This document shows, in pieces, positions 57,468 to 64,000 of a stretch of 64,000 bases of DNA. Origin of the DNA: Gammaproteobacteria bacterium. GTDB taxonomy: Bacteria > Pseudomonadota > Gammaproteobacteria > UBA6429 > Thiohalophilaceae. The stretch is from positions 1 through 64,000 of the forward strand of contig JACQBC010000023.1 of the NCBI GenBank assembly GCA_016194635.1. Direction: 5' to 3'. How positions within the stretch are numbered: the stretch's first letter is position 1; each line of letters opens with the position of its first letter. A program made the translations under genes and the position numbers. Below the pieces are notes generated by a model. The model did not search any database, was not told the DNA's origin, and was given only the letters and a program-made list of their open reading frames with translations.

Positions 57468-57589
57468 TGAGTCACATGGAAAGGCTACCCTCCCATCAAG
57501 ACCGTCAGCCGCAGGGATGCTGCGGTCGAGCCTACAGGGAGGTAGTGACGGCGTGTCTTGGTGGGAGGGTAGCCTTTCCATGTGACTCA
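57468..57589. repeat. Palindromic element, copy 2, overlapping the ABC gene end
   Basis: The arms 57468-57502 and 57555-57589 are complementary over 35 bases with one mismatch (a G.T pair). The loop contains CCGCAG-GGATG-CTGCGG (57509-57525) and the core CCTACAGGGAGGTAGTGACG, matching copies 1 and 3. The last three bases of the right arm (57587-57589) are the TGA stop of the ABC transporter gene on the minus strand. Confidence 0.92.
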
Positions 57590-59746
57590 GTAATAATTAG
57601 CCGGGGTGGGATCGCCCATATGGCTTTTGTGCAGGCATGCGTAATAACCCGCGCTCTTGATCAATTCTACATGGGCACCCTGCTCGACAATTTCGCCATT
57701 ATCCAGCACCAAGATCCGGGCCGCATCCCGAATCGTGGAGAGCCGGTGGGCGATCATGATTACCGTGCGACCGTGACAGATCCGCGCGAGATTCTCTTGG
57801 ATGATCCGCTCGGATTCATAATCCAACGCGCTGGTGGCCTCGTCAAATAATAATATCCGCGGATTGGTGACCAGCGCACGGGCGATAGCGATGCGTTGGC
57901 GCTGTCCACCAGATAAGGTGGTACCGTGTTCTCCCACCATGCTGTCGTAGCCGTGCGTCATCTCGACGATAAAGTCGTGTGCCCCGGCGAGCTTGGCGGC
58001 CGCGATCACCGCTTCGAGCGCCATGCCGGGATCGGCCAAGGCGATATTCTCACGCACCGTGCGATTGAACAACACGTTCTCCTGCAACACCACGCCGATG
58101 TTCTTGCGCAGCCAGGCCGGGTCGAGCTGGCTGATGTCGACCCCGTCGATCAATATACGCCCCGCCTCGGGCACATAGAGTCGTTGGATGAGTTTTGCCA
58201 AGGTGCTTTTCCCCGAGCCCGAACGGCCGACAATACCGATCACCTGTCCGGCGGTGATCGTCAGCGAAAGTTTCTTGAGGATCGGTGGTCCGTCGATCTT
58301 GTAACGAAAGATCACGTTATCGAATTCAATCCCCCCGGCCAGGCTGGGCAAGGTGCTTTTATGCTGACTATAGGTGGGCTCGGGTACCGTGTTGAGCACA
58401 TCGCCCAGGCGATCAATTGAAATCCGCGCCTGTTGAAAATCCTGCCACAATTGCACTAAACGCAACAACGGCCCGGTCACCCGCCCGGCCAACATGTTAA
58501 ATGCAATCAACTGGCCAATCGACAAACTGCCGTCCATCACCAGCGACGCACCAAACCATAATATCGCCACGGTGGTGAGTTTATTAATAAACGCGGCGAT
58601 TTGACTGGCGATATTACCGAGCGTCGCGGTGTTAAAACTCGCCTTGACATACCCGGCGATCTGCTCTTCCCAGCGGCGCTGCATCGCCGGTTCCACCGCC
58701 ATCGCCTTGAGCGTGCCGATGCCATTCACCGCCTCGACTAAAAAGGCCTGGTTCTCCGCCCCACGCGCGAATTTTTCATCCAGGCGTTTCTTGAAGATCG
58801 GTGTGACGATCACCGACAGCAACACATAAATAGGAATAGTGACCAGTACAATCAGCGACAATTCCACGCTATAGAGCAACAACACGGCGATAAATACCAG
58901 GGTGAAAAAAATATCGATCACCAAGGTAAGGGTGGAACTGGTAATGAATTGCCGAATGGTCTCTAGTTCGCGCACCCGCGCCACAATGTCGCCGACCCGG
59001 CGCGACTCAAAATAGGTTAAGGGCAAGCGTAATAAATGATTAAACAATTGCGCGCCGAGGCTCACGTCGATCCGATTCGAGGTGTGTGCGAACAAATAGG
59101 TACGCAACCCACCCAGTACCACTTCAAACAAGGTCAAGGCCAACAACCCGATCGACAACACGTGCAAGGTTGTCAACGCCTTATGCACTAATACTTTGTC
59201 GATAACCACTTGAAAGAACAGCGGTGTCAACAAGGCAAATAATTGCAAAAAGAACGAGGCCACCACCACCTCGATTAACGGCTTGCGATATTTCAATACC
59301 GCAGGCAGAAACCAACTGATATTGAATTTACGATCCTCCGCGCGCAGATTCGCGCGCTTGGTCAAAAGTAAAACCTGGCCGTCCCACATTGCTTCAAACC
59401 CAGCCCGATCCATCGCCTTGGGGGCATGCTCGAGCGGATCTTGCAACAGCACCTTGTCCGGGTTCACCCCCGCGAGGATTAAATAACGCCCGGATTTTAA
59501 TGACAGCATCGCCGGCAACGCCAGCTTGGGAAGTTTGCTCCATTCACTTTTGATCAAGCCCGCCTTTAACCCGACGGCCTTGGCAATCCGCAGCAGATCC
59601 GACGCGTCGGCTTGTTGCTTCGGTTCAATAAATTGATGCCGCAGCTGCTCGGTGCTGGTCGCAATGCCCATGAAACGGGCGATGAGGCACAGGCTCAACA
59701 ACCCGGTGTCCACTAATTTCCCCACTTCAACCTCTGTTTTGCTCAT
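57587..59746 (-). CDS. Type I secretion ABC transporter (HlyB/RtxB-type)
   Basis: This is a 719-residue exporter. The N-terminal C39-like domain lacks the catalytic Cys (LLSLCLIARFMG region), as in HlyB, where it binds substrate rather than cuts it. The membrane domain (about 150-430) has five to six helices (YRKPLIEVVVASFFLQLF). The nucleotide-binding domain has Walker A GRSGSGKSTLAKL, signature LSGGQRQRIAIARAL and Walker B ILLFDEATSALD. The RTX protein nearby is the likely substrate. The stop codon is in the palindromic element, which shows that the element has reached into the gene's end. Confidence 0.96.
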   Translation of the reverse strand: MSKTEVEVGKLVDTGLLSLCLIARFMGIATSTEQLRHQFIEPKQQADASDLLRIAKAVGLKAGLIKSEWSKLPKLALPAMLSLKSGRYLILAGVNPDKVLLQDPLEHAPKAMDRAGFEAMWDGQVLLLTKRANLRAEDRKFNISWFLPAVLKYRKPLIEVVVASFFLQLFALLTPLFFQVVIDKVLVHKALTTLHVLSIGLLALTLFEVVLGGLRTYLFAHTSNRIDVSLGAQLFNHLLRLPLTYFESRRVGDIVARVRELETIRQFITSSTLTLVIDIFFTLVFIAVLLLYSVELSLIVLVTIPIYVLLSVIVTPIFKKRLDEKFARGAENQAFLVEAVNGIGTLKAMAVEPAMQRRWEEQIAGYVKASFNTATLGNIASQIAAFINKLTTVAILWFGASLVMDGSLSIGQLIAFNMLAGRVTGPLLRLVQLWQDFQQARISIDRLGDVLNTVPEPTYSQHKSTLPSLAGGIEFDNVIFRYKIDGPPILKKLSLTITAGQVIGIVGRSGSGKSTLAKLIQRLYVPEAGRILIDGVDISQLDPAWLRKNIGVVLQENVLFNRTVRENIALADPGMALEAVIAAAKLAGAHDFIVEMTHGYDSMVGEHGTTLSGGQRQRIAIARALVTNPRILLFDEATSALDYESERIIQENLARICHGRTVIMIAHRLSTIRDAARILVLDNGEIVEQGAHVELIKSAGYYACLHKSHMGDPTPANYY

Positions 59747-59784
59747 TGTGTAATGTTAACGCGCGGTACTGTCCATCGGAATAT

Positions 59785-60240
59785 TTATTTGCTCGCGGAT
59801 TCCAATAACAAGGGCCAGTTTTTCTGTAGCCAGCGCTTAGTCTCCTGTATTAACTGCTGCGCTTCGCACACACAATTTTCAGCCGACACGTCATCAATAT
59901 CTTCACCGGTATAATCGCTCAGGTTACGTTTGCGTTGCAAGGCATCCAATACCACAACGCGATCTACCGAGATTTGTATCGTGAGTGGTAATGATTGTAA
60001 TGTCGTCATATGATAGCCAGGTCGTTTTGTATCCGGCCTAAATCCGTTTGCCATCAACGCCACTAGTGCACACTGCATGATAGCCTTATAGGCAACATCA
60101 AAACGCGTTTCTGAACTTATTCCCTTCAGCGCAGCATCGGTGAGATTGCGTTTTGAGGCGGCTAATAAACGACCCACCTCTACCGCATCAGTGACGTGGC
60201 TTTTTAGTTGTCCGATTTTGAGTAAATTTTCCAAGGTCAT
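59785..60240 (-). CDS. HEPN-domain toxin-like protein
   Basis: This is a 151-residue all-helical protein of the HEPN type. The catalytic-like motif Arg73...His77 lies in KRPGYHMTTLQSLPLTI, as seen in HEPN RNases. The start at 60240 has AAGGAAAT 7 bases before it; another ATG 2 codons earlier is less well spaced. It overlaps the MNT gene by 53 bases in another frame. In MNT-HEPN pairs, the HEPN protein is the toxin (an RNase) and MNT neutralises it, often by AMP-ylation. Confidence 0.83.
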   Translation of the reverse strand: MTLENLLKIGQLKSHVTDAVEVGRLLAASKRNLTDAALKGISSETRFDVAYKAIMQCALVALMANGFRPDTKRPGYHMTTLQSLPLTIQISVDRVVVLDALQRKRNLSDYTGEDIDDVSAENCVCEAQQLIQETKRWLQKNWPLLLESASK

Positions 60241-60814
60241 CCGCATTTCCTTTTATATATAGCTTCGGTTCCTTCATCACCCTAACAACAAAACGATCCC
60301 CTGCCGTTAGTTTAGTTTTAAACACTTTCGTTGGCATCACCACCGGATTTACTTCCCGGCCAATAAGAACATGTATCGGTGCCAACACCTGTACAATGCG
60401 CGCGAACGGCGCTTTACCCATTACGAACACATCAACATCGCTGCTGCTTCGTTCCTGTCCTAGTGCCAGCGAACCGAAGATAAACGCCAGGTCTATCATC
60501 TTAGCCAGTGGTGCCAGGGCTTCTTGCAACACATCGACGAGTCCTTCGGTCTTGCGAAAGATTCCTGCCAACTCCTCGAAAATTGGACAGGCGCGATTGG
60601 CTTGGTAACGCACCTGGTTGCCCACAGCTTCGCGCAACAACAACCCAGACCGCTCAAATCGTTTTAATTCACGATGTAATGACCCCGCCGGTACCGTGGC
60701 TAGCCGGGAAATCTCCCGCACGTAAAAAGTTTGTTCCGGTCGCAACAGTAACAAAGCCAGAATACGCCGGTGATACGCGCTAAAGAGTAATCTAACCGGA
60801 TTTTCCACTTGCAC
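60188..60814 (-). CDS. MNT nucleotidyltransferase with N-terminal winged-helix domain (antitoxin-like)
   Basis: This is a 208-residue protein. A winged-helix domain at about 10-75 (EQTFYVREISRLATVPAGSL, RELKRFERSGLLL) is fused to a minimal nucleotidyltransferase: FIFGSLALGQERSSSDVDVFV with Gly114-Ser115 and Asp126/Asp128. The DNA-binding fold suggests that it represses its own promoter, and a 46-bp palindrome lies 15 bases upstream. It starts with GTG at 60814 and has no clear ribosome site. The pair with HEPN is inserted between the RTX gene and its exporter. Confidence 0.85.
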   Translation of the reverse strand: MQVENPVRLLFSAYHRRILALLLLRPEQTFYVREISRLATVPAGSLHRELKRFERSGLLLREAVGNQVRYQANRACPIFEELAGIFRKTEGLVDVLQEALAPLAKMIDLAFIFGSLALGQERSSSDVDVFVMGKAPFARIVQVLAPIHVLIGREVNPVVMPTKVFKTKLTAGDRFVVRVMKEPKLYIKGNADDLGKFTQNRTTKKPRH

Positions 60815-60828
60815 CGCGCGGGTACCTA

Positions 60829-60874
60829 CTGTGTTCTCAAATAAGCTACAATTGTAGCTTATTTGAGAACACAG
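60829..60874. promoter_or_regulatory. 46-bp perfect palindrome with promoter of the MNT-HEPN pair
   Basis: Both halves (60829-60851 and 60852-60874) are exact inverse copies with no spacer, centred on CAATTG. On the minus strand TTGCCT (+ strand 60873-60878) and TACAAT (60851-60856) are 16 bases apart and fit a sigma-70 promoter; the palindrome covers the spacer and -10 box. That placement fits an operator. Confidence 0.85.
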
Positions 60875-61095
60875 GCAAGTCCGGCTACTTTCGCCCCTGC
60901 ATGCGCTTATAGGTCGCTGTCCCCCTTAGGGCGAAGAGGTTACAAGCGGCCAGCTCTTGACCTAATGGTAATCCCATATTTTCTTTATATCCTGTGTACT
61001 CACGACTTCCCCTCCCGCTAACTCTCTCCCATGGGAGTATGAATCGAATTAAAGTCAGACTAAAGTCCAGCCTACGCTTCGACTACAAACTATAG

Positions 61096-61118
61096 ATGGG
61101 TGGGCAATGCCCACCCAT
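61096..61118 (-). terminator. Hairpin downstream of the RTX gene
   Basis: ATGGGTGGGCA and TGCCCACCCAT pair exactly around one central base, 35 bases after the RTX stop. No strong T run follows. The rest of 60880-61152 shows no gene. Confidence 0.65.
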
Positions 61119-61152
61119 CATTGCTGGTCCGGTGTGCGGTTACTTGGTTTCG

Positions 61153-64000
61153 TTAGGCCGCCGGGGGCACCTGCCAATACGCCGCCAACACCGCCTGCAC
61201 CTCGTTGGGAGTTTGATCGATGGCCTGATCCCAACGGATACCACCGTGGCTGGCGCTGAAGCCGGCCATGGCTTGGATCAGTTGATCAACTTGGGTGTTA
61301 GACAAGTGTGATCCGTTGGCGCTGTTGAACACTTCGGTTTGAGATTGCGCGCCGCCGTACCAGTTCTGCACCGTTAGCGTGTCCGTTCCACCGTGCAGGG
61401 CGATCGTTAGATTCGCGCCGTTTTGGTTGAAGACCAGGTCCAACGGGTTGACGCTGAACGCGGCGGTGTCGGTGTTGCCCGGTGTGGTATCGTTTTCAAC
61501 GAGCGTGTCGTTGCCGTCACCACGGCCAAATAGATACGTATCATTGCCGGTTCCACCGCGTAACACATCGTTGCCGCCCAAGCCTTGCAGGGTATCGTTA
61601 CCGGCATTCCCCGTCAGGGTATTGGAGGCGCTGTTACCAAGGATGCTATTACTCAAACCATTGCCGCTACCTGATAGATTGCCCGCGCCCGTGAGCACCA
61701 GGTTTTCGACATTATTCCCCAGTGTGTAGCTGATACTGGTGCGCACGGTGTCGATGCCATCATTGGCATTCTCGATGACGACGTCGCCGTTACTGCTCAC
61801 CACATAGGTATCATCGCCGCTGCCGCCACGCATCGAATCGCTGCCTGTGCCGCCATCGAGCCAATCATTACCGGCGTTACCGGTTAAGGTATTATTGGCG
61901 GAATTTCCCATCAGTCGATTATCCAACGCATTACCGTAAGCGTTAATCGATGCGTTACCGGTCAAGGTCAGGTTCTCGACGTTATCGCTTAAGGTATACG
62001 ACACCGCGCTTTTAACGGTATCGATGCCTTCATTGAGGTTTTCAATGACGCTGTCACCGCCGCTATTCACACTATAAGTATCATCGCCCGTACCGCCGTA
62101 CATCGTGTCAGGTCCCGAACCCCCGTCGAGGGTGTCGTTGCCGGCATAACCGTACAAGCTATCGCTACCCGCCAAACCGTTGATCACATCCATGAAAGCC
62201 GTGCCGTTCAAGGTATCGTTGGCCGAGCTACCGGTGAAGGTGGTGGCCAGCGTATCGGCCACGGTCAAGTTGAAGTCGTCGCTGGCGCTGGCATTGGCCG
62301 CATCGGTTGCGGTGATGCGAATGGAATACACACCGGCATTACCATCAACCAGTGATCCACTCAAGGTGAGGGTTGTTGCATCAAAGTTGATCCAGCTGGG
62401 CAAGGTAGATCCGTCGGACAGGCTGGCGCTGTAATGTAACGTATCCCCTTGGTCGACATCGCTAAACGTGGTGCTAGGCACTACATAGGTAAACACATTG
62501 CCTTCCGCGCTAGTGGCATCCGACAAGGGATTAACCACGGTGGGCGCATCATTCACGTTAACAACGCTTAGCGCAAAATCATTCACTGCCGTCATGCCGT
62601 AGTTATCCGTCGCGGTAACGCGAATACTCAGGGCGGCCACGTCATTGTTTGCCGGGGTGCCACTGAAGGTGCCGGTGGTGGCGTTGAAACTCAGCCAGCC
62701 GGGCAAGGCTGATCCCTCCGCCAGGCGGGCGTTCAAATTCAATGTATCGGTGGCGTTGGGATCAACAAAGGTGCCCGCGGGAATCGTGAAGCTGAACGGG
62801 GTATCTTCATAGGTGGATTGCGCGGCAATCGGCTGCGCGACTTGCGGGGAGAGGTTGTCCGCCCAGGCTTGTAATTGCGCCGCGCTGAGCACGCTGCCAT
62901 CGGTGAATGACCAGGTTTCGATTTGGTTAGTGGTCGAGGTGTACCAATCCTTCACGGTAATGCGATCACCGCTGGTGAAATCCACCACCAGATCATTGCC
63001 CATCCGGCCGGGCGTCATGATGGCTTGGGTAATTCCCGCGCCGAATTGCACGCTATCCATACCATAGAATAGAGTGGATGACTCGGAGTCGATGATCACA
63101 TCCTGTCCATCGCCGAGGTTAAAAACATAGGTATCCGCGCCGGCGCCGCCGATCAAGGTGTCATTACCGCCCCCGCCTACAATATAATCTGGACCGCCCA
63201 GGCCAACCACGGTGTCGTTACCGGGGGTGCCGATTAAATAATCGGGCTGATTGGTTCCAGGGATGATAGTTTGCAATTGATCCAAATTCAGTACAGTACC
63301 GTCCGCAAATTCAAACTGAGTAAGGGCCTTGGGCCCGTTGGGGTCAAACCCCGTATTGGTCAGGCGGACACCGTCACCCATGCCCGGTATATTTCCCGTA
63401 CCGATAATTTCGATGACAAGGTCCGGACCGGCTTGTATCACCCGCAGATTTTGAACGCCAATCCCTTCACCAAACACCAGGCGATTGGTATCACCATTAA
63501 ATAGCGCTTCGTCGATCACATCGCGGCCGTCACCCAGATTAAAATAATAGCTGTCGTTACCCACACCACCCTCGAGCGTGTCATCTCCGCGGTTACCCCA
63601 TAACTGATCATTGCCATCGCCGCCTTGCAGGAGGTCATTCCCTGCATTGCCGAATAAACGATCATCCCCGAGATCGCCCATGATCTGATCATCCCCACCG
63701 CCACCGGAGATCGTGTCATTGCCATCACCGCCATTGATGGCCTCGTTCAGCCACATCCCGGCGATCGTGTCACTTTGCGGTGTCGCCCAATTAGCATTGT
63801 TCTGCAGCACCCGGTGAGTGATGTCCGCCGCGTCCCAGATCGTCCCGTCGGTGAATTCGATACGTTCGATGGCGTTATGCGTCAACCCGTCGATATCGGT
63901 GCTGAATTGTTGTTGTAGGGTAATCTGATCCTGACCATTGAATGTTTTGATCACCAGATCATCGCCCCACCGCTGTAGCTGGAGCAATGCCGGATCATAA
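61153..64000 (-). CDS. RTX (haemolysin-type Ca-binding) protein, N-terminus off the window
   Basis: At least 949 residues are encoded; the frame is open to the window edge, so the true start is outside. Blocks of GGxGxDxLx repeats (GGDGNDTISGGGGDDQI, GGAGADTYVFNLGDGQDVI) bind Ca2+ after export. Two cadherin-like domains (about 385-585) follow: VDPNATDTLNLNARLAEGS and FSDVDQGDTLHYSASL. Three further RTX blocks end with the conserved tail QAMAGFSASHGG and VLAAYWQVPPAA, typical for this secreted family. It should be carried out by the ABC/HlyD pair nearby. The role (adhesin, toxin or scaffold) is open. Confidence 0.9.
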   Translation of the reverse strand, partial: YDPALLQLQRWGDDLVIKTFNGQDQITLQQQFSTDIDGLTHNAIERIEFTDGTIWDAADITHRVLQNNANWATPQSDTIAGMWLNEAINGGDGNDTISGGGGDDQIMGDLGDDRLFGNAGNDLLQGGDGNDQLWGNRGDDTLEGGVGNDSYYFNLGDGRDVIDEALFNGDTNRLVFGEGIGVQNLRVIQAGPDLVIEIIGTGNIPGMGDGVRLTNTGFDPNGPKALTQFEFADGTVLNLDQLQTIIPGTNQPDYLIGTPGNDTVVGLGGPDYIVGGGGNDTLIGGAGADTYVFNLGDGQDVIIDSESSTLFYGMDSVQFGAGITQAIMTPGRMGNDLVVDFTSGDRITVKDWYTSTTNQIETWSFTDGSVLSAAQLQAWADNLSPQVAQPIAAQSTYEDTPFSFTIPAGTFVDPNATDTLNLNARLAEGSALPGWLSFNATTGTFSGTPANNDVAALSIRVTATDNYGMTAVNDFALSVVNVNDAPTVVNPLSDATSAEGNVFTYVVPSTTFSDVDQGDTLHYSASLSDGSTLPSWINFDATTLTLSGSLVDGNAGVYSIRITATDAANASASDDFNLTVADTLATTFTGSSANDTLNGTAFMDVINGLAGSDSLYGYAGNDTLDGGSGPDTMYGGTGDDTYSVNSGGDSVIENLNEGIDTVKSAVSYTLSDNVENLTLTGNASINAYGNALDNRLMGNSANNTLTGNAGNDWLDGGTGSDSMRGGSGDDTYVVSSNGDVVIENANDGIDTVRTSISYTLGNNVENLVLTGAGNLSGSGNGLSNSILGNSASNTLTGNAGNDTLQGLGGNDVLRGGTGNDTYLFGRGDGNDTLVENDTTPGNTDTAAFSVNPLDLVFNQNGANLTIALHGGTDTLTVQNWYGGAQSQTEVFNSANGSHLSNTQVDQLIQAMAGFSASHGGIRWDQAIDQTPNEVQAVLAAYWQVPPAA

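Noticed and set aside
55001-64000. A full type VI secretion cluster
   Set aside because: Only the Tae4-type effector is present; no Hcp, VgrG, PAAR or Tss genes.
1-64000. CRISPR arrays, tRNA and rRNA genes, transposases
   Set aside because: No regularly spaced repeats, T-loop/anticodon patterns, rRNA sequence or transposase motifs were recognised.

Overview
The window reads as chromosomal DNA of an environmental gammaproteobacterium. Housekeeping genes (metH, priA, argS, aroG-type DAHP synthase, class I aldolase, dtd, pip) are mixed with many envelope, redox and sulfur-handling genes. No rRNA, tRNA, CRISPR array, phage or transposase gene was recognised. The species cannot be named from this sequence. 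Several sulfurtransferase genes, a YeeE/YedE transporter and a haem-tagged outer-membrane barrel suggest a sulfur- or metal-active lifestyle, but that is inference.

Layout. 0-0.7 kb: the last codons of a cut-off gene, with a small secreted protein 5 nt behind it (possible effector/immunity arrangement). 0.7-8.6 kb (mostly minus): membrane protein-pip-dtd operon, orphan OmpR-type regulator, patatin-like lipase, alpha/beta hydrolase, BON lipoprotein, VOC protein, HDOD protein (plus strand) and DAHP synthase. 8.7-12 kb: long hairpin repeat, orphan HPt protein, two divergent unknown genes, an LprI-like protein. 12-15 kb: a large secreted protein with cadherin-like and FG-GAP repeats. 15.4-18.2 kb: operon of YeeE transporter, 2OG-Fe(II) oxygenase and Nramp transporter. 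18.4-24.2 kb: Cyc2-like cytochrome-porin, divergent from an RND efflux pair. 24.3-31.2 kb: three rhodanese genes, a double-thioredoxin protein, a retropepsin-like protease and a biuret-hydrolase-like/NCS2 permease pair. Three promoters here share the inverted repeat ATATTAG-N6-CTAATAT. 31.5-39.3 kb: TPR protein, unknowns, a secreted EEP-family enzyme, a hybrid sensor kinase and aldolase. 39.4-44.3 kb: kinase remnant, vapBC with an operator palindrome, metH. 44.4-54.6 kb: lipoprotein, truncated NfeD, TtcA, two miniproteins, fructosamine kinase family protein, priA, Kef-type antiporter, argS. 55-64 kb (all minus): Tae4-type amidase with a membrane-protein partner, type I secretion adaptor and ABC transporter, an MNT-HEPN toxin-antitoxin pair with a 46-bp perfect palindrome at its promoter, and an RTX protein running off the window edge.

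How the parts fit. The RTX protein is the likely substrate of the neighbouring type I exporter; no TolC-like gene is in view. The three rhodanese-type units look like a local regulon answering one repressor, plausibly an ArsR-family sulfide/persulfide sensor, which is not encoded here. Three related palindromic elements (8.8, 50.9 and 57.5 kb) lie between genes, and the one at 57.5 kb supplies the stop codon of the ABC transporter gene. The Tae4 pair, the MNT-HEPN pair, vapBC and the partial gene at the left edge form a scattered conflict-gene set within an otherwise stable chromosome.
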